Shown here: positions 35,230-44,009 of the stretch, piece after piece
Numbering within the stretch: the first letter of the stretch is position 1
Layout: each line of letters begins with the position of its first letter
Assembly: GCF_003049665.1 (NCBI RefSeq)
Contig: NZ_PYWM01000003.1
Coordinates: 223,408 to 287,407, forward strand
Origin: Lysinibacillus mangiferihumi
Lineage (GTDB): Bacteria > Bacillota > Bacilli > Bacillales_A > Planococcaceae
Reading direction: 5' to 3'
Length of the DNA stretch: 64,000 nucleotides
Made by a program: the position numbers and the translations under genes
Notes under the pieces: model-generated
What the model was told of the DNA's origin: nothing
The model's database searches: none
Seen by the model: only the letters and a program-made list of their open reading frames with translations

Positions 35230-35628
35230 TGGAATAAATCGTGAAGACCTGTACACCTCGTTACATACTAAACGAATAATTTCTTATTCGTGATTACATA
35301 TCAAATAAAATAAAATTTTAGCAAATTGCTACAAAGTTTGTATAAGAATTAATAATTCAGTAAATATATTTATTTTGAATTATCTTCAAAATAATAGTTA
35401 AATAACCCTGATTTTTAGTTTGGATATTGAAATGCTATCCGTAATTGTTAAAATAAATTTTAACTAGATCTAGTGAGACATAGGAGAATACGTGTCCAAA
35501 TCTTAATGAGGTGGGTAGTATTAGATACCCATTAATAAAAATACTATGATAATGTTCGGTTGTAAATAATTTTAATACTCTGAAAACTGATAAACAGATT
35601 AAAATTTAATGTTTATAGGAGGATTAGT
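35230..35628. other. AT-rich promoter region of the secreted-protein gene
   Basis: A 400-base non-coding stretch. No clear operator or riboswitch was recognised. Confidence 0.35.
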
Positions 35629-36465
35629 ATGAAAAAATTTATTTGTTGCTTAGTAGTAATTTTGGTATTTTCTACTGTTGCATCTCCAACATTATTGACA
35701 ATTGCAAGTTACGAAAATAATTTAACGCTAGCTTCAGAATATAATAGCTTTACGTTGCTTTATGATAATGGTAATCATTCAGCTTTTCAATTAAAAGATG
35801 AAGCAGGAAATATTTTTGAGTACGTTGAAGATGTAATCAGTAAACCTGATGGAACGGATGAAATTACCCAAAAAATATTTAATATTTCACCTAATAACGA
35901 GAAAGAATTAATAGATGAGAAAGTTATTAGGATAATGGAAACAACAGAAGAAATAATGATTAAAGAACTTACCAATCCGAATAGTGTGGAAGTGAAAATA
36001 AACAAAAATAATCCTCAATATAATACTAAGGGTACTTTCCAACAACAATCTTATAATAATATTAATCCTAAATTAAAAACATTGACTGCCTCAAAGGGGG
36101 CATCTGGCGGTTCTTATATTGCGGCTATTCGTTGGGAGGAATCACCTAATAATAATAATGCCTATGCTATTTTTGGTACGATGTCTAAAACGACAACGAA
36201 GCAACAATGGCAGTATAGAGATTTTAAAGCAGCAGCTAATAATATTGTTGATCAAGAAAGAGGTCTTCTATTAGGCGGCTTAGGTGGCGTTGCAACAGCA
36301 GTCTGGGATGCAGTAAAAGGTGGAAATCTATTATCATGGGAATTAATAAAAAAGATATTTATTAAGCTAGGAAAGGGTATACCAGTTGTTGGGACAATCC
36401 TTCTTATTTTTACTTATGTTAATTTATGTCTGAGTGCAAAAGCAAAATATCATGCTATACCATAA
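35629..36465 (+). CDS. secreted protein with hydrophobic C-terminus (candidate bacteriocin/toxin)
   Basis: A 278-residue protein. A signal peptide covers about residues 1-26 (FICCLVVILVFSTVASPTLL). The middle (30-150) is polar, Asn/Lys/Glu-rich. The C-terminal part (209-278) has two hydrophobic glycine-rich helices: GLLLGGLGGVATAVWDAVKG and GKGIPVVGTILLIFTYVN. Such a tail is common in membrane-active bacteriocins. It reminds me of geobacillin-26-like large bacteriocins, but I cannot confirm homology. ATG 35629 follows AGGAGG. It is followed directly by three paralogous 3-TM proteins, the usual picture for toxin plus immunity genes. Confidence 0.6.
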   Translation: MKKFICCLVVILVFSTVASPTLLTIASYENNLTLASEYNSFTLLYDNGNHSAFQLKDEAGNIFEYVEDVISKPDGTDEITQKIFNISPNNEKELIDEKVIRIMETTEEIMIKELTNPNSVEVKINKNNPQYNTKGTFQQQSYNNINPKLKTLTASKGASGGSYIAAIRWEESPNNNNAYAIFGTMSKTTTKQQWQYRDFKAAANNIVDQERGLLLGGLGGVATAVWDAVKGGNLLSWELIKKIFIKLGKGIPVVGTILLIFTYVNLCLSAKAKYHAIP

Positions 36466-36506
36466 TTATGAAGATGAAACTAAGCAAGCTTATTAGGTGA
36501 TATGTT

Positions 36507-36845
36507 TTGAATACATTTCTAGAGATTCTATTGGGTGCTTTCATACTTTTCGTTTATATACAAATCATGTCCTTTGTTTTCAAGGTTTTGGTAAAGTATA
36601 TGAAGCGAAAAAGTACGGACTTTCTTGTGCAAATACTTCCTGGTTGGCTTATGGTGATGTTATCAAGTGGTTGTATATTTTATTATGCTCTACCATATTA
36701 TCGGTACTATATTATTATGCAAACTATAATGTATACCGCCATGGTTGTTTGTATTATTGCGTTGTTCTTATTATTGGTTGTGAAACCGATTAGTATCAAT
36801 AAATATAACAAGATAATAATAAAAATTAAAAAAGGGGCATGGTAG
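36507..36845 (+). CDS. 3-TM membrane protein, paralogue 1 (candidate immunity protein)
   Basis: A 112-residue protein with segments at about 4-28, 38-63 and 69-95. It starts at TTG 36507, six bases after AGGTGA. The conserved core FLVQILPGWLMVMLSSGC is shared by all three paralogues here. Copy 3 (37506) is almost identical to it over the first ~85 residues. The proximity (41 bases) to the secreted protein suggests immunity or export, by inference. A second open frame in the same DNA is a shadow. Confidence 0.65.
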   Translation: MNTFLEILLGAFILFVYIQIMSFVFKVLVKYMKRKSTDFLVQILPGWLMVMLSSGCIFYYALPYYRYYIIMQTIMYTAMVVCIIALFLLLVVKPISINKYNKIIIKIKKGAW

Positions 36846-36906
36846 CAAATAAAGCATAGTCAAAAGAAGTTTTTGAAGTTTAATGATATATAACCATTTA
36901 GTTTCT

Positions 36907-36973
36907 ATGGAAGAATTAGAAAACAAAAAAACTTGCTAGATTTTTGAAATTAGCGGAAGAAGTACCGCAATAA
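36907..36973 (+). pseudogene. remnant of a second copy of the 53-aa gene
   Basis: The bases GAAGAATTAGAAAA, then GATTTTTGAAATTAGCGG and GAAGAAGTACCGCAATAA match the end of the gene at 35034-35195 with small changes, including frame-breaking ones. A terminator with the same GGTGCTTTT ending follows. It marks a tandem duplication of this locus. Confidence 0.7.
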
Positions 36974-36982
36974 ATTAGGAGG

Positions 36983-37010
36983 CATCTCACTTTAAAGTGA
37001 GGTGCTTTTC
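36983..37010 (+). terminator. intrinsic terminator
   Basis: GCATCTCACTTT pairs with AAAGTGAGGTGC, followed by TTTTC. It is the counterpart of 35199-35229. Confidence 0.65.
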
Positions 37011-37104
37011 AATATAGTCTAGAACAGTTTATTAATTATCAAATAAAAATATCATGGCATACCATAATAATGAAGATGTAAAAATTATAGAAGGATGATT
37101 TCTT

Positions 37105-37449
37105 TTGAATTCTCTTTTTAATATTTTATTGAGTGCTTTAATTGGTGTCGTTTATTTGAAAATAATGTCTCTTGTTTTCAAAAAATCGGTAAAATATATG
37201 AAACAAAAAAGCAGGGACTTCCTTGTACAAATATTGCCTGGGTGGCTTTTGATCATGTTATCAAGTGGTTGTATATATTGGTATGCACCTCCGTATTTGA
37301 CATATTATTATATAATGCAAACAATAATGTATACAGCCATGATTATATGTCTGATTGCGTTATTTTTATTATTGGTCGTGAAACCAATCAGCATTAATAA
37401 ATACAACAGAATAGTTTTAAAAATTAAAAAGGACTATGAAAGTAAATAA
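37105..37449 (+). CDS. 3-TM membrane protein, paralogue 2
   Basis: 114 residues, TTG start after AAGGATGA. It is a diverged copy: same core (FLVQILPGWLLIMLSSGC) but different residues in the first and third segments. Its last codons, from VVKPISINKYNRIV, are identical at DNA level to those of paralogue 3. The product would sit in the membrane with three helices and a basic tail. Confidence 0.65.
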   Translation: MNSLFNILLSALIGVVYLKIMSLVFKKSVKYMKQKSRDFLVQILPGWLLIMLSSGCIYWYAPPYLTYYYIMQTIMYTAMIICLIALFLLLVVKPISINKYNRIVLKIKKDYESK

Positions 37450-37505
37450 GTACAGTCAAAACAGGTTTGTAATGATTAATAATATTAATTATTAGGTGAT
37501 ATGTT

Positions 37506-37850
37506 TTGAATACATTTCTAGAGATTTTATTGGGTGCTTTCATACTTTTCGTTTATATACAAATCATGTCCTTTGTTTTCAAGGTTTTGGTAAAGTATAT
37601 GAAACGAAAAAGTACAGACTTTCTTGTGCAAATACTTCCTGGTTGGCTTATGGTGATGTTATCAAGTGGTTGTATATTTTATTATGCTCTACCATATTAT
37701 CGATACTATATAATGCAAAATATAATGTATACCGCCATGGTTGTTTGTATTATTGCGTTGTTCTTATTATTGGTCGTGAAACCAATCAGCATTAATAAAT
37801 ACAACAGAATAGTTGTATTTATTAAAAAGGATTTTAATCGTAATGAATGA
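37506..37850 (+). CDS. 3-TM membrane protein, paralogue 3 (mosaic)
   Basis: 114 residues, TTG start. From its ribosome site through about codon 85 it matches paralogue 1 nearly base for base. From TTATTGGTCGTGAAACCAAT onward it matches paralogue 2 exactly for about 45 bases, then has its own end. This is a recombination product of the other two copies. The terminator at 37882 closes the locus. Confidence 0.65.
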   Translation: MNTFLEILLGAFILFVYIQIMSFVFKVLVKYMKRKSTDFLVQILPGWLMVMLSSGCIFYYALPYYRYYIMQNIMYTAMVVCIIALFLLLVVKPISINKYNRIVVFIKKDFNRNE

Positions 37851-37881
37851 TAAGTTAACAGGTTCTAAACATAATAGATGT

Positions 37882-37920
37882 GCAGCCATTAAGTGTATTG
37901 ATACTAAATGGCTGCTTTTA
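37882..37920 (+). terminator. intrinsic terminator closing the secreted-protein locus
   Basis: GCAGCCATT pairs with AATGGCTGC, followed by TTTTA. Confidence 0.65.
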
Positions 37921-38015
37921 AAATAAATTGGAGTACTACGCAGAATAAGTAATGTAAATAATGTGCTATTGTTATAGAATGGTAAAAAGTCGATTTTGAA
38001 AGTAGAGGGAAAAGC

Positions 38016-38540
38016 ATGTTTCCAATATTACATACCGAGCGTTTAGTGCTAAGAGAACTGACAGAAAATGATGCGCAAGCAATATTAAGTTGTTTTTCAA
38101 ATCCAGACGTTTTACGTCATTATGGGCAGAAGCCGTTAACGAGCTTAGAGCAAGTGAAACAGATTATCCAAAATTTTTCTACTAATTTCAAAGAAAAACA
38201 TGGCATTAAATGGGGAATATCCGTGCAAGGACAAGAAGAAATTATCGGTACAATTGGTTTTCAAGATTGGTCTGTTGAGCATAAAAAAGCGGATATCAGT
38301 TATGCACTTTTCCCTAATAGTTGGGGGCAAGGCTATGCAAAGGAAGCTGTGGGTAAAGTTATTTCCTATGGTATTCAAGAGATGAATTTGGTGCGCATAG
38401 GAGCCATTGTTTTTACGGAAAATGAAGCTTCGAATAAGCTATTGAAAGCATTGGGTTTTGAAAAAGAAGGGGTTTTAAGAAACTTTATGCATCAAAATAA
38501 TATGCCTTATGACACTAATGTTTATTCTTTCATTAAGTAA
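38016..38540 (+). CDS. GNAT acetyltransferase (RimJ/RimL type)
   Basis: A 174-residue GNAT enzyme: TERLVLRELTENDAQAIL at the N-terminus and the acetyl-CoA loop NSWGQGYAKEAVGKVI, then ASNKLLKALGFEKEGVLRN. This layout is typical of ribosomal-protein or small-molecule N-acetyltransferases of the RimJ/L group. The substrate is unknown. ATG 38016 follows GAGGGA. Single gene. Confidence 0.88.
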   Translation: MFPILHTERLVLRELTENDAQAILSCFSNPDVLRHYGQKPLTSLEQVKQIIQNFSTNFKEKHGIKWGISVQGQEEIIGTIGFQDWSVEHKKADISYALFPNSWGQGYAKEAVGKVISYGIQEMNLVRIGAIVFTENEASNKLLKALGFEKEGVLRNFMHQNNMPYDTNVYSFIK

Positions 38541-38676
38541 AGAGCAATATTAAATATCATGTAATGAATAAGCGAAATGAAATATAGGGGGAACTTTATT
38601 TACTATATAATTTGAAACCCTGACATATCCCCCATGTGTCGCAATGTTATGGCTTTGGAAAGGAGAAATATGGTGC

Positions 38677-38997
38677 ATGCATAGTAAAATACTAAAAAGA
38701 TTAAAGAGTGAACCTTTCCAATTTATTTCTTATTTGAACAAGCTAGTTAATGGGAATCGATTTGAGGACGGTGAAGCGTTAGAAATATCCATACAAATGA
38801 TTAAAGAAGGACCAGACAGTTTGTCGGACGAGCAGTGGGCTATCTTTTTAGAGAATGGTATTTGTGATAAATATATAGATATATGTGAAAAATGTTCCGA
38901 ACAAATGCCATGGTCTAATATGTACAGTGCTATTTTTATCCATACAGATCATCTTTGTGCGAACTGTAGATTTATTGAAAATAAAATAATCGATTAA
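38677..38997 (+). CDS. hypothetical protein with C-terminal CxxC/CxxC zinc site
   Basis: 106 residues starting at ATG 38677, 11 bases after AAGGAG; an in-frame ATG at 38644 is possible. The body is helical and acidic. The C-terminal third has CEKC (about 77-80) and CANC (about 97-100), a likely zinc ribbon. Function unknown. It follows the acetyltransferase by 136 bases and has no recognised partner. Confidence 0.6.
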   Translation: MHSKILKRLKSEPFQFISYLNKLVNGNRFEDGEALEISIQMIKEGPDSLSDEQWAIFLENGICDKYIDICEKCSEQMPWSNMYSAIFIHTDHLCANCRFIENKIID

Positions 38998-39108
38998 TTA
39001 CACTTGTAGTGTTACTCATCTACTATTATGCAAGCCGCCTTCCATACAAAAGAGTCATTGCGCAAGTAAGGGAGTAGTTGTTTCTTTATAATTATATCCA
39101 GTAGTGAG

Positions 39109-39756
39109 CTACGATTTAACTTTTAAACCTAGTAATGATGCAAACCCAACAGCTTGTTCAGAAGATACTTCGCAACCTTTTATACTTTCCAAAGTAACAT
39201 TCAACCTTTCATATCGACATGTGCTAATATCAATACCTTTTAAAGAGGTTTGAGAAAAATCTGCATCATTAATATCACATTCATTAAAAATGACTTTATT
39301 AAATTTGCATTCAAAATAGTTGGCGCTTTGTAGTGATGAATGATTAAAAATGACCTGTTTTAAACGAGTCTCTGTAAAATCACATAAATTTGCAATACAA
39401 TTGTCAAAAGAAACATTTCCTACATGAGCTTCTGCTAAATTCAATCCTAATACTTTACAATTGTCGAATGTAACTCTGTGAATTAAGCCTTCCCTAAAGC
39501 TGGCATTCGATAAATCACAGTTTTCAAAAATAACATCAGTCAAATCAATTTTTCTAAAAGAAACATCTATGAATCTAACATTTTTAAAGAGTACTTTTGA
39601 TAAAATAAGTCTATCAATAGCCATATTGTCAATGACCGTATTTGCGATAACACAATTGGATAAGTACGGATCTTCTTCATAAAAAATATCTTGAAAATTT
39701 ACTTTTTCTAATGCTAAAGGCAATTTAGGCGATTCAATTTTAAATACTTTTGCCAC
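39109..39756 (-). CDS. pentapeptide-repeat protein, Qnr-like
   Basis: 215 residues, close to the ~215-residue Qnr family. Pentapeptide repeats of the A(D/N)LxF type run through most of the chain (FENCDLSNASF, FDNCKVLGLNL, FDNCIANLCDF, FNECDINDADF). The end, EQAVGFASLLGLKVKS, resembles the C-terminal helix used for dimer contact in Qnr proteins. Such proteins mimic DNA and protect gyrase/topoisomerase IV from quinolones. Activity here is not shown. ATG 39756 is preceded by GAGAGGTGTG. Confidence 0.75.
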   Translation of the reverse strand: MAKVFKIESPKLPLALEKVNFQDIFYEEDPYLSNCVIANTVIDNMAIDRLILSKVLFKNVRFIDVSFRKIDLTDVIFENCDLSNASFREGLIHRVTFDNCKVLGLNLAEAHVGNVSFDNCIANLCDFTETRLKQVIFNHSSLQSANYFECKFNKVIFNECDINDADFSQTSLKGIDISTCRYERLNVTLESIKGCEVSSEQAVGFASLLGLKVKS

Positions 39757-39988
39757 TTTATCACACCTCTCAATGTAATGATGTAGAATAATAAAAAATT
39801 AATGCTTTTATAAGACTTTATTTTTTCTTCATAGAAAATACAGGTTATTATCAACCGATTTTGACTGCTCGTAAAGTGTAAAATGCAGTTCCATTTGCAA
39901 GCACACTAACATAAACTTTTATACTAAATATGAAACTTTTTGACTTTTCGAACGTATATTTTTGAAATATGGTTTTAGTGAGGTAAAA

Positions 39989-40863
39989 ATGTATAAATTT
40001 AGTGCAGTGTTTATTATGTTCATCTGCTTATTAACAGCTTGTACACAAGATGAAGTTGTACCGAAAGAACAAGAATATGAGGATGAACATAGCGTAGTGA
40101 CACCTGATGGGAAAGTAACCTTTGAGATTATTAATAACATGAAGGTCCCACAAGAAAAAGTGGAAAAAATTAAAGAGGAACTACTAACTGCCTATGAAGT
40201 AATACAAAATTCGATTCATACTGCCTATGTTCCTTCTGACAAAATCAACGTTTATCTCAATGAAGGAGACCTTGCTTCAATGGGCTTGTCATCCAAAATC
40301 GAGCTATATGGCGTGAAGGAAGACGGATACCCACTAATACATGAATTAACACATTCCTTACTGGGCTATGGTAAAGATTTTGATACAAGCAGTGGGTATT
40401 TTACACAAGAGGGTTTTGCTAGTTATTTGGAAGAAAAGTACGGGGAAAATAAAACATATCCCCATAAACTTGTAAAATATTTTATGGATGCAAACAAATC
40501 AATCCCTATTAGTAATTTGATAGATTCTAATCTGGATGAATCCTATTTTCGCCCTGTCCTAATAACTGAAAAAGATGTTACCCTTCGATTGATGAGCTAT
40601 ACACATGCTTCTTCTTTTGTAACATATTTAGTAGACACTTACGGGTTAGAAAAGTTTGAACAGATTTACAATGAAAAGGATTTGTCAAAAAAGTAGCGGA
40701 TGTATATGGAAAGAATATGAGTGAATTAGAAAATGAATGGATTGTTTTTCTTAATAAGGATTCAAATAACTTAACATATGAAGAGAAAATGGACATGGGG
40801 TATTTTTTTGCAATCTCTTCAATTATCGATACGATTGATTCGAAAATTTTTTCAAAGGAATAA
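39989..40863 (+). pseudogene. lipoprotein with HExxH metalloprotease motif, frameshifted
   Basis: The gene starts at ATG 39989 (GTGAGGT site) with a signal and lipobox (LLTAC). A zinc-peptidase motif HELTH follows (IHELTHSLLGYG), then a downstream QEGFASYLEEKYG that could supply the third ligand (gluzincin/DUF-type basic secretory peptidase pattern). The frame stops at 40696, but the next frame continues without interruption from GTC 40684 to TAA 40863, reading VKKVADVYGKNMSELENEW and on. Restoring one T in GGATTTGTC (as GGATTTTGTC) gives a continuous ~291-residue protein. Either a recent mutation or a sequencing error. Confidence 0.75.
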
Positions 40864-41013
40864 GATGATGCGTGAAGATTGTTCTCTATTTGTCAATAGC
40901 TAAAATTTCAAAGCGTATGTTATTTCCGCTTTCGTCTTAATAAATAATTTGCATTTTAATTTACAATTGTTTATTCTATCATAATACTTAATTTTGGAAA
41001 TAAGGTGATAGAC

Positions 41014-41598
41014 ATGAACATTTTAGACAGGGCAAATAGAAAAAAAGTAAGGGCATTAAAAATTTTAGATGAGTTACAATTAATACAAAAATGGCGTACA
41101 ATAGGAAATTGTTTTTTAGTGGGCGCAACCGCTTATGATTTAATCGTATCGCCTGATATTGATATGGAGACATTTAGTGATGAATTAATTCCAGAAAAAG
41201 TGATGATGGCGTTGGCACCATTATTAGACAATCAAAATGTATTGGAACTAAAATATAAAAATTATATGGATTCTGATTATCAAGGCTATTATTTTAAAAT
41301 CATTTATTTAGCTAATCAAGAAGAGTGGAATATCGATATGTGGCTTTTTTCAAATGGACGTCAAGGAGCACTCTCTAAAGATTTGGTGCCTTATATGAAA
41401 AAAGCGTTAACAGAAACTTCGAGAAAAGCTATTCTTGATATTAAAGAAGCATTACTAGAAACTAATTTAAGTTATTCATCAATATTTATTTATCAGGCTG
41501 TGATAGAATTTGGGATTCGAAATGTGAATGAATTTTTAGAATGGACGAAAAACCATGATACGAATTTGCTTATTCAATGGAAGCCTGATAGCAATTAG
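41014..41598 (+). CDS. nucleotidyltransferase-fold protein
   Basis: 194 residues. The motif VGATAYDLIVSPDIDMETF looks like the GSxxxGxxxxxSDxD core of minimal nucleotidyltransferases, with Gly-Ser replaced by Gly-Ala and the paired acids DID retained. The later block WNIDMWLF fits the third strand with the last acidic residue. The ribosome site TAAGGTGA is five bases before ATG 41014. It may transfer a nucleotide to a drug or protein, or be inactive. No HEPN partner is adjacent. Confidence 0.65.
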   Translation: MNILDRANRKKVRALKILDELQLIQKWRTIGNCFLVGATAYDLIVSPDIDMETFSDELIPEKVMMALAPLLDNQNVLELKYKNYMDSDYQGYYFKIIYLANQEEWNIDMWLFSNGRQGALSKDLVPYMKKALTETSRKAILDIKEALLETNLSYSSIFIYQAVIEFGIRNVNEFLEWTKNHDTNLLIQWKPDSN

Positions 41599-41865
41599 GA
41601 CTTAAAAAAATGGGGGCACTTCTCTAGTTTTAAGACTTAATTTCGATATATTTTGGCAGAGTTTCTTCTTTTTAGAACATCTTTTTATAGTAACATGAAG
41701 AAAAAAATGAGGAGATTGTAAATGCCTGATTTAGTGCTTGCCCTTTTTTTATTGAATGAAAAAATAGTCCATAATTTAGAACAATACACATATATAACAT
41801 AAGTGAAATTAGGGATAATTATATATTTGAATTATTTGAAAATTGAAGGGAGGATGAGGGGTAGG

Positions 41866-42282
41866 GTGGTATTGCTTAAATACGACATAGAAGAGAAAGA
41901 TCTTATTATGCTAAAAGAAGTTTATCAATCAGTTGGGTGGCATAAACATAACGAACTTATCATCGAGAAGGTTTTTAATGCAAGTACTCATGTTGTGATT
42001 GCATTGGTCGATTGCAAAATTGTCGGTTTTGTTAGAGCGCTTTCAGATGGGGTATTCAATGCAGCTATTTATGATGTAGTTGTCCATAAAAATTATCAAG
42101 GCCAAGGAATTGCACGTATGCTTTTGGAAGATATGATGAAGCAATTAGAAAATGTTTCATGCATTCAGCTAATTGCAACAACTGGTAATGTCACTTTTTA
42201 CGAAAAAATGGGATTTAAAAAATTAAAGACAGCTATGGGGATTTATAAAAATCAGCAACTAGCACAAGAATATTTAGAGTGA
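41866..42282 (+). CDS. GNAT acetyltransferase
   Basis: About 138 residues. It shows [21 protein letters not shown], the acetyl-CoA pyrophosphate loop (QGQGIA), and [17 protein letters not shown] with the usual Tyr/GF near the end. The beginning [13 protein letters not shown] resembles the small YjcF/ElaA-like or arylamine-type GNATs. The start is uncertain (ATG 41854, GTG 41866 or TTG 41872); GTG 41866 fits GAGGGGT best. Single gene with a terminator at 42315. Confidence 0.8.
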   Translation: MVLLKYDIEEKDLIMLKEVYQSVGWHKHNELIIEKVFNASTHVVIALVDCKIVGFVRALSDGVFNAAIYDVVVHKNYQGQGIARMLLEDMMKQLENVSCIQLIATTGNVTFYEKMGFKKLKTAMGIYKNQQLAQEYLE

Positions 42283-42314
42283 TTTTTAGTAAATGGATGG
42301 ATAAATAATAAATA

Positions 42315-42361
42315 GAAAACCAGAATAGATTCTACATCATGTAGATGAATTCTGGTTTTCT
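42315..42361 (+). terminator. intrinsic terminator
   Basis: GAAAACCAGAAT pairs with ATTCTGGTTTTC. The internal CTACATCATGTAG extends the stem. Confidence 0.75.
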
Positions 42362-42389
42362 TAAACAGCCCATGTGTATCATTGATACT

Positions 42390-42572
42390 CTATTGTCTGG
42401 CGTTTCTGCGAATTGGTGGAAAAGGTAAAAATGGTGGTTTACACTTACAACCAAAGCAACAATGGCAACGACAAATCGGATTTGAATTGAGCTTGAACTT
42501 TTTAAGATATTTCGTTTTTTCCACGTAGGTCTTCCTTTCTTTCATATTAATACTATATGTACACGTAACCAT
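42390..42572 (-). CDS. small Cys-rich protein (60 aa), uncertain
   Basis: Basic N-terminal half and a cysteine cluster CRCHCCFGCKCKPP near the C-terminus, followed by a proline-rich tail. It could be a small spore-coat or metal-binding peptide. The AAGGAAG site is very close to ATG 42572, so an internal ATG (residue 10) is possible. Low certainty. Confidence 0.4.
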   Translation of the reverse strand: MVTCTYSINMKERKTYVEKTKYLKKFKLNSNPICRCHCCFGCKCKPPFLPFPPIRRNARQ

Positions 42573-42749
42573 CTTCCTTGTATGTTTTCCTACATCTGAA
42601 AAGACACGCTTTCATATTAAGTACTTTTATTCAAATAATGTTTTAAATTTTGTGAACATTTTTAATGTCGCTTTACGCAAATAAAATTTAAGTCTTAAAT
42701 GAATCATATTTTTTCAGACGTTAGCATAGTGAAATAAAGGGGGATAAAT

Positions 42750-42968
42750 ATGGGAAATGTGAATATTTATGAAATCATTGGCTTTTCGATTGATCCTATT
42801 TATGAGGCAGTAACAAAACTTATGGTTGATGAAGAAATCGTCATTGGCAAATATACCATTCGTAAAACACCAAAATTTTATGAAATTGAAAATATAAATT
42901 TGCATGAGTGTTTTAAAGAAAAAGAGCATTGTTATCAATTTTTATGCAACTTGCTCATAACAAAATAA
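42750..42968 (+). CDS. small hypothetical protein (72 aa) upstream of the Kiwa-like pair
   Basis: Soluble protein with a mixed alpha/beta pattern: IYEIIGFSIDPIYEAVTKL, then IGKYTIRKTPKFYEIENI. AAAGGGGGAT lies just before ATG 42750. It is on the same strand, 98 bases ahead of the KwaB-like gene. Whether it belongs to that locus is unknown. Confidence 0.5.
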   Translation: MGNVNIYEIIGFSIDPIYEAVTKLMVDEEIVIGKYTIRKTPKFYEIENINLHECFKEKEHCYQFLCNLLITK

Positions 42969-43066
42969 TGAAGTTACAGCAGCCATCATAGTTGTATGAT
43001 GATGTACTAAAAACCAAATGTTGTATCATTTTAATTATATTATTAAATAGTGAAGGGGGATTATTA

Positions 43067-43984
43067 TTGAATATCGAGTTTATTAACAGCAAAATTTCAG
43101 AACACTTATTGAGTGGTACATTTGAAGTAAGTTTGTTTTTAATTGAAAAGATTAAGACGCATGATATGTTAGATTATTTTTCATTTAAACCATCAATAAG
43201 CCATTCGTTACAAAAAGATATTATTAATATTATCCAGCCAACTATTGATAAGCTTGTTGGAAAAGAGCAACTTGAATTTAATGAAAATGGACGACCTAAT
43301 GGCGTAGTTGAGTATTGTCAGTCATCCTATATAGGAATAACTTATGATCATTTATTAAAAAGTTTACAGGAACCGGGTGAATCATTGAATGAAGATGTGC
43401 AAAAAGATTTATACTGTATAAAAATTGAAATAGAAGCAGGGAAGTATGCTTATTTCTTAAATCGTATTCCGCAATTTAAGAAGTTTTCTAAAGGTCTTTG
43501 GGGAATAATTGCGGATTCTACTTTTAGAAAAGTCTCAGATTCATTTATTGGCATTGAGCCAGGGTTCGATTTACTTATTTATGACAATGAAATACTAGTA
43601 GTAAATAATGTTTCAGTGCAACGAATTTTCGATTTGAAAACAAAGTATGTGCACAATACGAGTTCGGTCTTATGTGCTTTTGAAGAAACGAATAAATTAG
43701 AAGGCTTTGAACAATTTAAAAATGATAGCATTGAAGATGGTAATATTGTTAAGCGAGTTTCGCGATTAATGACAAAGCCTGAGAGAATGACAAGGTTCGT
43801 TGAAAATTTTGATAAAATAGAAGAAATTATTAAAGAATTTGACTTAAATATCGAATTAAACGAAGAAAAGTCAAAAATAAAATATACAGATAAAAAACAA
43901 TTGAATGATATCGTCAAGTTACTGAATGATGCTTATTATAAAACTGTTCTTACGGGTGAAAGAGGCAGAGATGATTTAAGGTAA
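43067..43984 (+). CDS. kwaB: KwaB-like protein (DUF4868), candidate Kiwa defence effector
   Basis: 305 residues from TTG 43067, seven bases after AAGGGGGA. The frame is open further upstream but without a site. The central block GIEPGFDLLIYDNEILVVNN followed by VSVQRIFDLKTKY (residues 162-194) matches the pattern of DUF4868: a strand with FD, then a hydrophobic strand ending in N, then FExIF-like. KwaB of the Kiwa system has this domain and a similar length. The adjacent membrane protein fits KwaA. Family assignment is by pattern recall, without a profile search. Confidence 0.72.
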   Translation: MNIEFINSKISEHLLSGTFEVSLFLIEKIKTHDMLDYFSFKPSISHSLQKDIINIIQPTIDKLVGKEQLEFNENGRPNGVVEYCQSSYIGITYDHLLKSLQEPGESLNEDVQKDLYCIKIEIEAGKYAYFLNRIPQFKKFSKGLWGIIADSTFRKVSDSFIGIEPGFDLLIYDNEILVVNNVSVQRIFDLKTKYVHNTSSVLCAFEETNKLEGFEQFKNDSIEDGNIVKRVSRLMTKPERMTRFVENFDKIEEIIKEFDLNIELNEEKSKIKYTDKKQLNDIVKLLNDAYYKTVLTGERGRDDLR

Positions 43985-44009
43985 TTTATCAAGAAAGGGT
44001 GGAGGACAA

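Noticed and set aside
36497..37795. Second long frames (98-99 codons) inside paralogues 1 and 3
   Set aside because: They are out-of-frame shadows that repeat only because the two DNA copies are nearly identical; the 3-TM frame is conserved in all three copies and has better starts.
41722..41775. Short frame MPDLVLALFLLNEKNSP after GAGGAGATT
   Set aside because: Good ribosome site, but only 17 codons and nothing conserved recognisable; too weak to annotate.
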